Part shown: piece after piece, positions 1 to 7,455 of the stretch | Layout: the number at the start of each line of letters is the position of its first letter | How positions within the stretch are numbered: the first letter of the stretch is position 1 | Assembly (NCBI RefSeq): GCF_019145355.1 | Contig: NZ_JAHSTY010000002.1 | Span: 620,001 to 684,000 of the forward strand | Direction of reading: 5' to 3' | Length of the DNA stretch: 64,000 bases | Origin: Pseudomonas azadiae | GTDB lineage: Bacteria; Pseudomonadota; Gammaproteobacteria; Pseudomonadales; Pseudomonadaceae | Program-made: the position numbers and the translations under genes | Notes under the pieces: model-generated | What the model saw: the letters and a program-made list of their open reading frames with translations, nothing else | What the model was told of the DNA's origin: nothing | Database searches by the model: none

Positions 1-128
1 AAATGCTTTTAAACACGTGAACTTATCAGACGTTTCCTGCTCACATGCCGGTAGCCATTGGTCGTGGCCGCCTGATAAGCTCGCGACTTTATTCGAATGC
101 CCTTTTGGCGCATGAACAAGGAAATAGC

Positions 129-860
129 ATGAAACAGCATCGGTTGGCGGCGGCGGTGGCCCTGGTTAGCCTGGTACTTGCGGGTTGTGATTCGCAGACC
201 AGCGTAGAGCTGAAAACCCCGGCGCAGAAAGCTTCCTACGGCATCGGCCTGAACATGGGCAAGAGCCTTGCCCAGGAAGGCATGGATGACCTGGATTCCA
301 AAGCAGTAGCCCAGGGCATCGAAGATGCCGTCGGCAAGAAAGAGCAGAAGCTCAAGGACGACGAACTGGTTGAAGCGTTCGCCGCACTGCAAAAGCGTGC
401 TGAAGAACGCATGACCAAGATGAGCGAAGAGTCGGCAACCGCCGGCAAGAAATTCCTCGAAGACAACGCCAAGAAAGACGGCGTCGTCACCACCGCTTCC
501 GGCCTGCAGTACAAGATCGTGAAGAAAGCCGATGGCCCTCAGCCTAAGCCGACTGATGTGGTGACCGTTCACTACACCGGCAAGCTCACCAACGGCACTA
601 CCTTTGACAGCTCCGTGGATCGCGGCAGCCCGATTGACCTGCCGGTCAGCGGCGTGATTCCAGGTTGGGTCGAAGGCCTGCAACTGATGCACGTCGGCGA
701 GAAGGTCGAGTTGTACATCCCGTCCGACCTGGCCTACGGCGCACAGAGCCCGAGCCCGGCGATCCCGGCCAACTCCGTGCTGGTATTCGACCTGGAGCTG
801 CTGGCCATCAAGGACCCAGCCAAGGCTGAAGCCCCTGCTGCTCCTGCCGCCAAGAAGTAA
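129..860 (+). CDS. fklB: FKBP-type peptidyl-prolyl isomerase, lipoprotein (FklB/Mip-like)
   Basis: A 243-residue peptidyl-prolyl cis-trans isomerase expected to help fold envelope proteins. The start at 129 was chosen because AAGGAAA lies just upstream and the protein then begins with a short lipoprotein signal ending VLAGC (Cys about residue 20), so it should be lipid-anchored. Residues about 35-110 are the helical FKBP_N dimerisation region. Residues about 135-230 are the FKBP domain, with VHYTGKLTNGTTFDSS, VIPGWVEGL and the IPANSVLVFDLELL strand that end this fold. The C terminus is a short Ala/Pro/Lys tail. The frame stays open upstream to 45, but that extension has no signal-peptide logic. 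It matches the FKBP gene that I recall near prc in P. aeruginosa (PA3262). Confidence 0.93.
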   Translation: MKQHRLAAAVALVSLVLAGCDSQTSVELKTPAQKASYGIGLNMGKSLAQEGMDDLDSKAVAQGIEDAVGKKEQKLKDDELVEAFAALQKRAEERMTKMSEESATAGKKFLEDNAKKDGVVTTASGLQYKIVKKADGPQPKPTDVVTVHYTGKLTNGTTFDSSVDRGSPIDLPVSGVIPGWVEGLQLMHVGEKVELYIPSDLAYGAQSPSPAIPANSVLVFDLELLAIKDPAKAEAPAAPAAKK

Positions 861-877
861 CAGGCGCCTGAACACCC

Positions 878-901
878 AACGCCCCGTCTCGACGGGGCGT
901 T
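878..901. terminator. GC-rich hairpin after fklB
   Basis: An 11-bp perfect stem (AACGCCCCGTC / GACGGGGCGTT) with a two-base loop lies 17 bases after the fklB stop. It is the likely transcript end, but there is no clear T-run after it on the plus strand, so rho-independent function is only probable. Confidence 0.6.
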
Positions 902-1066
902 GTCGTATCTGGCGTTGCCTGCGGTTTGCCCGCTCACTACAATCCAAACGAACGTCCATGGCTGGTAACAGTCTGATATAAGACTCGAGCACGGGTATCC
1001 GCACAGCCACGCCAAGTCAATGAAATCTTGGGTTTTTTTACGGTGCGCAAAAAACGCCCGATCTGA

Positions 1067-1095
1067 CTGAAAGCCTTGTAATACGGGGCTTTCAG
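1067..1095. repeat. Inverted repeat CTGAAAGCC...GGCTTTCAG
   Basis: Nine-base perfect arms (1067-1075 and 1087-1095) separated by 11 bases, between fklB and the DUF1232 gene. No T-run follows. It may be an RNA hairpin or protein site; the function is unknown. Confidence 0.45.
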
Positions 1096-1118
1096 CCCGG
1101 AAAATAGGCTCTGTTCAC

Positions 1119-1149
1119 AAGGTTATCCACAATTTGTGTGGATAACCTT
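1119..1149. promoter_or_regulatory. Two inverted perfect DnaA boxes
   Basis: A 13-bp perfect inverted repeat with a 5-base centre. Each arm contains TTATCCACA, the high-affinity DnaA box (1123-1131 on plus, 1137-1145 on minus). It lies 28 bases before the DUF1232 start, where DnaA binding could affect its promoter. The same dyad would also form a strong RNA hairpin, so a transcript-level role is an alternative. Confidence 0.6.
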
Positions 1150-1176
1150 ATATGTCGCCTGGAACTGGAGTGACAG

Positions 1177-1635
1177 ATGAAACCACCCTTCAATTTCACC
1201 CGTTTCCTGCCCATGGCCGCCCGTCTTCTGGGTCGTGGGCGTTTGCCGACGCTGCTGTTCGCCGTCGCCGCCAAAGGCTCAAGCCAAGGCAATCGCCTGG
1301 GCAAGCTCAAGGATGACCTCAAGCTGCTCCAGGCCCTGTGCCTGGCCTACTGGCGCGGCGAGTACCGGGCGATCAGCCTCAAGGCGCTGATCTCGGTGGT
1401 AGCGGGTCTGATGTATTTCGTAAGCCCGATCGATGCGATTCCGGACTTCCTTCCGATGTTTGGCATGCTCGACGACATCGCCGTACTGGCGTGGGTCATG
1501 AAGACCCTGGACGGCGAACTGAGCGCTTTTCGCGCGTGGCGTGACGCCCAGCGTCCGGAAAAGCTCGCCGTGGTTGAGCGCCTGCCAGCGACGCCGGCGT
1601 TGCTGTCCAAGGAAAACCCGCAAAAAAACGCGTGA
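1177..1635 (+). CDS. YkvA-like DUF1232 protein
   Basis: A 152-residue protein with a DUF1232 (YkvA) core at about residues 65-110: a hydrophobic segment (LKALISVVAGLMYFVSPID) then IPDFLPMFGMLDDIAVLAWVMKTL. The motif SPIDxIPDFLP with DDxAV defines this family, whose biochemical role is unknown; members are probably membrane-associated. The N terminus is basic (residues 1-40). ATG at 1177 is preceded by GGAGTGAC. The gene stands alone behind the paired DnaA boxes and an AT-rich stretch, and nothing else nearby suggests a pathway. Confidence 0.85.
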   Translation: MKPPFNFTRFLPMAARLLGRGRLPTLLFAVAAKGSSQGNRLGKLKDDLKLLQALCLAYWRGEYRAISLKALISVVAGLMYFVSPIDAIPDFLPMFGMLDDIAVLAWVMKTLDGELSAFRAWRDAQRPEKLAVVERLPATPALLSKENPQKNA

Positions 1636-1667
1636 CACGGGATATCCCCCTGCGACCTTTGTGGCTG

Positions 1668-1685
1668 TTAGGATTACACTCCTAA
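1668..1685. promoter_or_regulatory. Candidate operator for the downstream HTH gene
   Basis: A palindrome TTAGGA-N6-TCCTAA about 57 bases before the HTH-protein start, followed by an imperfect direct repeat of AAGAGCTTA. Position and symmetry suit autoregulation by the HTH protein; this is inference. Confidence 0.4.
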
Positions 1686-1741
1686 GGAAGAGCTTAGGGA
1701 AAGAGCTTACTAAGTAAGTGCAGTTATCCTACGGGGCAGTC

Positions 1742-2083
1742 ATGGATATTCAGATAATTTCACGCGATGGCGCACCCGAATATGCGGTGTTGCCATGGGA
1801 TCAGTACCAGGCGCTGCTAAAAGCTGCTGGTCAGCAACACTCTTCGCCGCCTCCTTCTTCTTCGACTGCCCAAGCTGCCTGCGAACCGGTGCTGCGCCCG
1901 CTCGCAGACCTGCGCGGCTTGCGCGAGGCCAAGGGCCTGGCCGTTGAGACCCTGGCCCGCACCGTGGGTATCAGCCCTTCCTATCTCGGATTGATTGAAA
2001 GGGGTGAGCGCCAGCCGGATGCCGCGATTCGCCGCAGCCTGGCCTGGGAATTGGGCGTTGCAGGGTGGAGGGATGAATCTTGA
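1742..2083 (+). CDS. XRE-family HTH regulator
   Basis: A 113-residue DNA-binding protein. Residues about 57-110 form a Cro/C1-type helix-turn-helix (LRGLREAKGLAVETLARTVG, then ISPSYLGLIERGERQPDAAI). The N-terminal 30 residues (ISRDGAPEYAVLPWDQYQALL) look like the PHD/YefM antitoxin fold, joined by a Ser/Pro linker. I chose ATG 1742 over the open-frame start at 1718 because the protein begins naturally there (MDIQIISRDG). Its stop overlaps the next gene's TTG start (TTGA), so the two are translationally coupled. An antitoxin-like or autoregulatory role is possible but not shown. Confidence 0.8.
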   Translation: MDIQIISRDGAPEYAVLPWDQYQALLKAAGQQHSSPPPSSSTAQAACEPVLRPLADLRGLREAKGLAVETLARTVGISPSYLGLIERGERQPDAAIRRSLAWELGVAGWRDES

Positions 2084-2451
2084 GTCTACGTATCAGCCGT
2101 CAACATTGGGATGGGTTGCTCAACGAGTTGGACCAGGCGCGCCGCCAGCGCCATTTGCTGACTTACCGCGCGCTGCTGGAGCGCCTGCAGTTTCCCTCGC
2201 CGGCCATGCAAACCCTGGCCGCCGCCCTGGAACACTTGGCGGCGCTGGACGCCAAGGCCGAGCAACCGTTGCGCAGCTCGCTGGTGATCAGCCAGGGTGC
2301 CAGCCGCCTGCCGCGTACCGGTTTCTTTGAGTGCGTAGAGCGCCTGGGGCGTTTCAGCGGGCCGTCCGATGGCGTGGCCGCTGCCTCCTGGCATGCCTCG
2401 GAAGTGGTGCGGGTGTTCGAATACCAATACCCGGAATCCGCCGAGGCTTAA
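2080..2451 (+). CDS. Conserved protein of unknown function coupled to HTH gene
   Basis: A 123-residue soluble protein that I do not recognise. It starts with TTG inside the upstream stop (TTGA), behind GGAGGGA, which implies translational coupling. Residues 1-75 are helical and rich in Leu/Arg (NELDQARRQRHLLTYRALLE), followed by VISQGASRLPRTGFFECVERLGRF and a C-terminal VVRVFEYQYP strand. There is no signal peptide or membrane segment. Its last four bases overlap the 3' end of the convergent EAL-CBS-GGDEF gene. The gene pair has toxin-antitoxin-like geometry, but no toxin fold can be recognised. Confidence 0.75.
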   Translation: MSLRISRQHWDGLLNELDQARRQRHLLTYRALLERLQFPSPAMQTLAAALEHLAALDAKAEQPLRSSLVISQGASRLPRTGFFECVERLGRFSGPSDGVAAASWHASEVVRVFEYQYPESAEA

Positions 2452-4217
2452 ATGGCCTGGGGTAGGGCATCCATGCTGTCGATCACATGGATGCTGTAGC
2501 CGGCCACGTTCTTGGCATGGTGCTTGGCCTGCGATGCCAACTCCGCCAGTTGGCTGGCATCCAGTTGCCCACAGGCCTGTGGGTATAGATGCACCACGCC
2601 GATCGACAACGACAGCAGGGCAAACTCCTGGCGCACGCCCTGGCGGTTCAACGCCACGAAACAGCCAGCGTCGACGTGTTCGGCACGGTAGAAGCGCCGA
2701 CATTGGGTGTGGAAGTCATCCAGCAGTTGATTGAGCCGTTTGCGCCAATCCTGCGGGCCCAGCACCAGTAAAAAGTCATCACCCCCGATATGCCCGACAA
2801 AGTCGCGGCTGGGATCAACGCGGTCGTTCAGGCACTGCGCCAGGCACAACAGCACTTCATCCCCCCGTCCGTAGCCGTAGATATCGTTGAACGGCTTGAA
2901 GCTGTCGATATCCACGTAGCAGATTACCGACTCGCGCTGTTGTTGCAGCAGGCGCGTCAGGCATTGCTGGATCGGCACATTACCCGGTAGCAGGGTCAGC
3001 GGATTGGCATAACGCGCCTGCTGGATTTTCAGCTCGGTGATCAGCTTGAGCACGTCGATCACCCGGCCCAGGCCCAGGTAGTCGCCGTTGAGCGTGATGA
3101 TGAAATCCTCTTCGATACGCTGCCGGGCCCGGCTGGTCAGCAGGCGGCTGACCTGTTGCAGCGACTGGCTCAGCTCGACGGCGAGAAAGTCGATACTCAT
3201 CAGGCGGCTGATCGGCTTGCGCGCAAACAGGTCGGTCGCGAATGGCTTGAGCAGCGCATCCGACAGCGAGTGCCGGTGCACGATTCCGATCGGTTGCCCA
3301 CGTGCGTCCAGCACCGCCAGGGAGTTGAGGTTGGCCTGACGACGAAAGGCTTCGAGCACCTGGGCGGTGGCGGTGTCCTGGTCCACCGCCGGCTGTTCGT
3401 TCAGTAGCGCGCTGAGGTCACTGCCTTCGTCGTTCAGCGCCACGTTGGCGCTGTCCGGCTTGGGCAACATCAGCCGCGCTTCCTGCGGCGGCTGCTCTTG
3501 CGGGCGGCAAAGCAGGTAGCCCTGGACCAGGTCCACGCCCATCTCCGTCAGCACCGCCAGCTCCTCGGGCAATTCGATGCCTTCGGCAATCACCCTGGCG
3601 CGCGAAGCCTTGGCGATTTGCAAGATAGAGCCCACGAACTCGCGCTTGAGCGCATCCTGATGAATGCCATCGATGAAATGCCGATCTATCTTCACGTAGT
3701 CCGGGCGCAGTTCCGACCACAACCGCAGGCTGGAGTACCCGGCGCCGAGGTCATCGAGTGCGATGGCGAAACCCATGTCACGGTAATGATGCAGGGCGGT
3801 TTGCAGCAGGTCGAAGTCGTCGGTCGGCGTCTGCTCGGTGAGTTCGATCACCACTTGGCTGGGCGGAATACCGAAGTCGCGCAGCAGTTGCAGGGTGCGT
3901 CCCGGTTGGTGCGCCGTTTCCATCAGGGATTCCGGCGAGATATTCAGGAACAGCTTGCCTGGCAGCTTCTGTTCGCTGAAGCGTCGACACGCGCTTTCGC
4001 GGCACGCCATTTCCAATTCGCTGAGGCGCCCGGCATGGCGGGCCACGGAGAACAGCGCGATCGGCGAGTGCAGCGGGCTGTTGGAAGGGCCGCGGCTGAG
4101 GGCTTCGTAGCCGAGGATGCGCCGTTCGGACAGGCATATGATCGGTTGGAACAGGCTGTGCAAACTGCCTTGAGCCAGGATTGAGCCCAGTGCATTCAGC
4201 TGTTCAGTCATGGTCAT
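2448..4217 (-). CDS. EAL-CBS-GGDEF cyclic-di-GMP protein
   Basis: A 589-residue cytosolic protein joining a c-di-GMP phosphodiesterase domain to a diguanylate-cyclase-type domain. The EAL domain (about 15-250) has the key motifs: YEALSRG (38-40), LNISP, ELTEQTP, ALDDLGAGYSSL, KIDRHF, AEGIE and QGYLLCRPQ, so hydrolysis is plausible. A CBS pair (about 270-400) may sense a nucleotide. The C-terminal GGDEF domain carries GGDDF at about 478 instead of GGDEF, with no RxxD inhibitory site five residues before it. ATG 4217 is preferred, since upstream codons run through the prc terminator. The architecture and position next to prc match PA3258 of P. aeruginosa. Confidence 0.9.
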   Translation of the reverse strand: MTMTEQLNALGSILAQGSLHSLFQPIICLSERRILGYEALSRGPSNSPLHSPIALFSVARHAGRLSELEMACRESACRRFSEQKLPGKLFLNISPESLMETAHQPGRTLQLLRDFGIPPSQVVIELTEQTPTDDFDLLQTALHHYRDMGFAIALDDLGAGYSSLRLWSELRPDYVKIDRHFIDGIHQDALKREFVGSILQIAKASRARVIAEGIELPEELAVLTEMGVDLVQGYLLCRPQEQPPQEARLMLPKPDSANVALNDEGSDLSALLNEQPAVDQDTATAQVLEAFRRQANLNSLAVLDARGQPIGIVHRHSLSDALLKPFATDLFARKPISRLMSIDFLAVELSQSLQQVSRLLTSRARQRIEEDFIITLNGDYLGLGRVIDVLKLITELKIQQARYANPLTLLPGNVPIQQCLTRLLQQQRESVICYVDIDSFKPFNDIYGYGRGDEVLLCLAQCLNDRVDPSRDFVGHIGGDDFLLVLGPQDWRKRLNQLLDDFHTQCRRFYRAEHVDAGCFVALNRQGVRQEFALLSLSIGVVHLYPQACGQLDASQLAELASQAKHHAKNVAGYSIHVIDSMDALPQAI

Positions 4218-4231
4218 GGCGGTCTCGATCG

Positions 4232-4268
4232 AAAAAAAAGGACCGCAGGCTGGAAACCTGCGGTCCTT
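4232..4268 (-). terminator. Rho-independent terminator of prc
   Basis: A 12-bp stem (AAGGACCGCAGG / CCTGCGGTCCTT, 4238-4249 and 4257-4268) followed on the minus strand by eight T residues (4232-4239). It ends the prc transcript just before the EAL-CBS-GGDEF start, so that gene probably has its own promoter. Confidence 0.9.
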
Positions 4269-4335
4269 CATTTCACGACAGAATGATGTCTATATGATGA
4301 CACTCCTAGGAGCGATCATATTAAATCGCTATCGT

Positions 4336-6450
4336 TTACTGCTTGGCTACCTGCTTGGTGATCTTCAGGTAGTCCAGCAGGATCCGCCCCGTCTCAGCCA
4401 GGTAGGCGTCATCTTCCGGTTTGGTTTTTTCCGCTTCGGCCGGCAGCGCATCTTCGTCTTCTTTCTTCAACTCCTTGAGTGGGTCTTCACCCTTGGCCTT
4501 GCGGCGGATGTTCTCCAGGGCAAGTTGCTTGTTTTCGATGTCGGTGTGCTGCGCGCGGCGGTCCACTTCGTTGAGGCTGACGGTTTTTTCTTCCATCAGC
4601 TTCTTGGCCAGGGCCAGCTTGTCGCGGATGAACACGAACTCGGCATCCTTGGCGGAGCGGGCATCATGATCGGCCTTCAACTGCGCGAGGAATGGCTTGA
4701 ACGGGTCCGACGCCGGCTTGATCGCAGGACGGATGGTGTCCCACGGCATGGCTTCCGGCAGGGCGCTTTCGCCGATTTCCTTGGTGTCGATGATCGACGG
4801 GAAATCAATGTCCGGCAGTACGCCCTGATGCTGGGTGCTCTGCCCGGAAACCCGGTAGAACTTGGCCAGTGTCAGTTTCAGCTCGCCATGGTTCAGCGGC
4901 TGGATGGTCTGCACGGTGCCTTTGCCGAAGGTCTGGCCACCGATGATCAATGCGCGGTGGTAGTCCTGCATGGCGCCGGCGAAAATCTCCGAAGCCGATG
5001 CCGACAGGCGGTTGACCAGCAACGCCATCGGACCTTTGTAGAAGGCGCCCGGGTTCTCGTCTTCGAGCACGTCGACACGGCCGTCGGCGTTGCGTACCAA
5101 CACCGTCGGGCCCTTGTCGATGAACAGGCTGGTCAGCTCGGTGGCTTCCTGCAGGGAACCGCCGCCGTTGTTGCGCAGGTCGATGACCACGCCGTCGACT
5201 TTTTCCTTTTGCAGCTCGGTCAGGATTTTCTTCACGTCGCGGGTGGTGGACTTGTAGTCCGGGTCGCCGGCACGGAAGGCCTTGAAGTCGAGGTAGAAGG
5301 CCGGGATTTCAATCACGCCCAACTTGTAGTCCTTGCCATCCTGCTTGAGGTTGAGGACTTTCTTCTGCACGGCCTGGTCTTCGAGCTTCACCGCTTCACG
5401 GGTGATGGACACGATCTTGCTGGTCTGGTCGTTCGGTGCGTTGGTGTGCGGGATCACTTCCAGGCGCACCACGCTGCCTTTGGGCCCGCGGATCAGCTTG
5501 ACCACTTCGTCCAGGCGCCAGCCGACCACGTCGACCATCTCTTTGTCGGCCTGGGCCACGCCGATGATCTTGTCGGCGGGGGCGACCTGCTTGGTCTTGT
5601 CCGCCGGACCTGCCGGCACCAGGCGCACGATCTTGACCTGGTCATTGTCGCTTTGCAGGACGGCACCGATGCCTTCCAGCGACAGACTCATATTGATATC
5701 GAAATTTTCCGCGTTATCTGGCGACAGATAATTGGTGTGCGGATCGTAGGACATCGCGAAAGTGTTGATATAGGCCTGGAAGATATCTTCGGCGCGGGTC
5801 TGGTCCAGGCGCGCGAGCTGATTCTTGTAGCGCTTGGTCAACAGTTCCTGGATGGCCTTGGGTTCTTTGCCGGCGATCTTCAGGCGCAGCACTTCGTCCT
5901 TGACGCGTTTGCGCCACAGGTCGTCAAGCGCGGCGTTGCTGGTCAGCCAAGGGGCGTCCTTGCGGTCCACCAGAAGGGTTTCCTTCTGGGTGAAATCAAG
6001 CTTGTCGACGCCTTTGTTCAACTCACCCAGGGCGAAGTCCAGACGCGCTTTGACGCGGTCCAGGTAACGCTTGTAGATGGTGAAGCCGGGCTGCAGGTCG
6101 CCGCTCTTGAGGAGGTCGTCGAACTGGGTCTTCCACTTGTCGAACTCAGCGATATCGCTGGCCAGGAAGTAGCTGCGCGACGGATCCAGCAGCTTGAGGT
6201 AGCTGTCGTAGATGATCACCGAGCGCGCGTCGTCCAGCGGCGGCTTGCTGTAGTGATGACGCTTGAGCAACTCGACGACGTTGAGGCTGGCAATCACCTC
6301 ATCGCGATCCGGCTGAAGCTTGTCCCAGCTGTTGGCAGCGAAGGTATTGGTCGACATCGACGCGAAGCCGAGACCAATGAAAAGAGCGAGGGTGGTGCTT
6401 GGGAACAGATGCTTCATGCTGATTCGACGCGGGGGCAATTGATAACGCAT
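4336..6450 (-). CDS. prc: Tail-specific carboxy-terminal protease Prc
   Basis: A periplasmic S41 serine protease of about 700 residues that degrades misfolded or tagged envelope proteins. In P. aeruginosa, Prc (AlgO) cleaves altered forms of the anti-sigma factor MucA. The order is signal peptide (FPSTTLALFIGLGFASMSTNTFAA), N-terminal TSP domain, PDZ domain (SLEGIGAVLQ to VIGVAQ), then the catalytic core with DLRNNGGGSLQEA, the Ser in NRLSASASEIFAGAMQ and the Lys in GQTFGKGTVQ that make the Ser-Lys dyad. A Lys/Glu-rich C-terminal DUF3340 region follows. Translation could also begin at Met 12 (6417); neither start has a strong Shine-Dalgarno. The gene is monocistronic and closed by the terminator at 4232-4268. 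Confidence 0.95.
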   Translation of the reverse strand: MRYQLPPRRISMKHLFPSTTLALFIGLGFASMSTNTFAANSWDKLQPDRDEVIASLNVVELLKRHHYSKPPLDDARSVIIYDSYLKLLDPSRSYFLASDIAEFDKWKTQFDDLLKSGDLQPGFTIYKRYLDRVKARLDFALGELNKGVDKLDFTQKETLLVDRKDAPWLTSNAALDDLWRKRVKDEVLRLKIAGKEPKAIQELLTKRYKNQLARLDQTRAEDIFQAYINTFAMSYDPHTNYLSPDNAENFDINMSLSLEGIGAVLQSDNDQVKIVRLVPAGPADKTKQVAPADKIIGVAQADKEMVDVVGWRLDEVVKLIRGPKGSVVRLEVIPHTNAPNDQTSKIVSITREAVKLEDQAVQKKVLNLKQDGKDYKLGVIEIPAFYLDFKAFRAGDPDYKSTTRDVKKILTELQKEKVDGVVIDLRNNGGGSLQEATELTSLFIDKGPTVLVRNADGRVDVLEDENPGAFYKGPMALLVNRLSASASEIFAGAMQDYHRALIIGGQTFGKGTVQTIQPLNHGELKLTLAKFYRVSGQSTQHQGVLPDIDFPSIIDTKEIGESALPEAMPWDTIRPAIKPASDPFKPFLAQLKADHDARSAKDAEFVFIRDKLALAKKLMEEKTVSLNEVDRRAQHTDIENKQLALENIRRKAKGEDPLKELKKEDEDALPAEAEKTKPEDDAYLAETGRILLDYLKITKQVAKQ

Positions 6451-6500
6451 ATTAGGCCGTCTTTGAGGGAGCCGGTTCCATATGGTCCGGTCGCATAATG

Positions 6501-6529
6501 CAAAAAGCCCGGCGGTACAGCGACGGGCT
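6501..6529 (-). terminator. Terminator between the HAD/ABC operon and prc
   Basis: An imperfect 9-bp stem (6506-6514 with 6521-6529, one mismatch) followed on the minus strand by TTTTT. It would stop leftward transcription from the HAD/ABC operon before prc. Confidence 0.6.
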
Positions 6530-6555
6530 CAGTCCAGACTCACTATGGAGGCACT

Positions 6556-6693
6556 GTGAAAGCATTGCAAGGCGTTGACGGTCATGTGACGTTGTTAGAA
6601 CAACCCGGTCCTACAGGCGATGTAGGCCAGGTTCGATTTGCACTGCAGCCAATGTGGGAGCTGGCTTGCCTGCGATGGCGGTGTGTCAGATGA
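6556..6693 (+). pseudogene. Truncated start of a zinc-type alcohol dehydrogenase/quinone oxidoreductase
   Basis: A good Shine-Dalgarno (GGAGG at 6546-6550) and GTG start open a frame reading VKALQGVDGHV, then LLEQPGPTGDVGQVRF. This resembles the N terminus of zinc-type alcohol dehydrogenase/quinone oxidoreductases. Homology breaks off after about 32 codons exactly where a REPIN begins, and the frame then stops at 6693 inside the repeat. The catalytic and nucleotide-binding parts are absent. In P. aeruginosa an oxidoreductase gene sits at this place beside prc (PA3256, from memory). This looks like a gene remnant left by deletion or REPIN-associated loss. Confidence 0.7.
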
Positions 6694-6741
6694 AAAACTC
6701 TTCACTGTTGTACCGCTATCGCAGGCAAGCCAGCTCCCACA
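6653..6741. repeat. REPIN (REP doublet) 1
   Basis: Two inverted REP elements: TGTGGGAGCTGGCTTGCC opens at 6653 and its complement closes at 6741, each followed inward by TGCGATGGCGGT or its complement. This is the typical Pseudomonas REP doublet mobilised by RAYT transposases. It abuts the oxidoreductase remnant. Confidence 0.93.
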
Positions 6742-6772
6742 GTTGATTTGATTTCAGTTCAAAAAAGCGGTG

Positions 6773-7426
6773 TCAGATCCAGTGGTGGATTGGCCAGCCG
6801 GCCTGTTCGGCATGTTCGCGCAACACCAGGTCCGGGTTCACCACTTGCGGGTGATCAACTTTCAGCAGCAACGGCAAGTCATTGCGCGAATCCGAATAGA
6901 AGTACGCCCCCTCCAACGTTTCACCTTCCTGCTCCAGCCATTCCAGCAACCGCGTGATCTTGCCTTCGCGATAGGTCAGTACGCCGACCGTGCGCCCGCT
7001 GTATACGCCATGGCTGACGTCCAGGTTGATCCCCAGCACCTCATCAATGCCGATCCGCGCCGCAATCGGCGTGACCAGGTGCGTGCCCGAAGCGGAGATC
7101 ACCAGGATCCGGTCACCGTTGGCGCGGTGACGGGCGATGGTTTTGGTGGCGTCGCTGTAGATCAACGGCTCGATCACGTCCTCGACCCAGGGTTCGACAA
7201 GGTGCTCGATTTCTGCCGGCGTGCGGCCGATCATCGGCTCCAGGCTGAAGTCCATGAAGTCTTCCATCTTCAGCTTGCCTTGGCTGTAGGCGTCCATCAG
7301 TTCATTGTTCCTGCGCATGAACGATTCCGGATCGACCCAGCCCAGGCGGCCCATCTGTTCGCTCCACAGGGTGGCGCAGTCGCCGTGGATCAGGGTGTCG
7401 TCCAGGTCAAAAATTACCAATGCCAT
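6773..7426 (-). CDS. HAD-IB family phosphatase (SerB-like)
   Basis: A 217-residue haloacid-dehalogenase-superfamily hydrolase. Motif I is FDLDDTLIHGD (catalytic Asp pair about residues 7 and 9), motif II is VISASGTHL with the Ser, and motif III/IV is YFYSDSRNDLPLL. The helical cap between about 20 and 85 fits the IB subfamily that contains phosphoserine phosphatase. The substrate cannot be read from sequence. It is the last gene of the ABC transporter operon, 29 bases after the ATPase gene, so it probably removes phosphate from the imported compound or its product. Confidence 0.85.
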   Translation of the reverse strand: MALVIFDLDDTLIHGDCATLWSEQMGRLGWVDPESFMRRNNELMDAYSQGKLKMEDFMDFSLEPMIGRTPAEIEHLVEPWVEDVIEPLIYSDATKTIARHRANGDRILVISASGTHLVTPIAARIGIDEVLGINLDVSHGVYSGRTVGVLTYREGKITRLLEWLEQEGETLEGAYFYSDSRNDLPLLLKVDHPQVVNPDLVLREHAEQAGWPIHHWI

Positions 7427-7455
7427 CCTTCGTGCTCTCTGAAATAAACGTTGCG

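Noticed and set aside
22..79. Inverted repeat CTTATCAG...CTGATAAG upstream of fklB
   Set aside because: Eight-base arms 42 bases apart with no other support; chance is likely.
9..1010. 333-codon minus-strand frame over fklB
   Set aside because: Crosses a terminator-like hairpin and is antisense to a clear lipoprotein FKBP.
4210..6498. 762-codon open frame on the plus strand opposite prc
   Set aside because: Antisense shadow caused by high GC3; the product has no recognisable domain, and prc on the other strand is certain.
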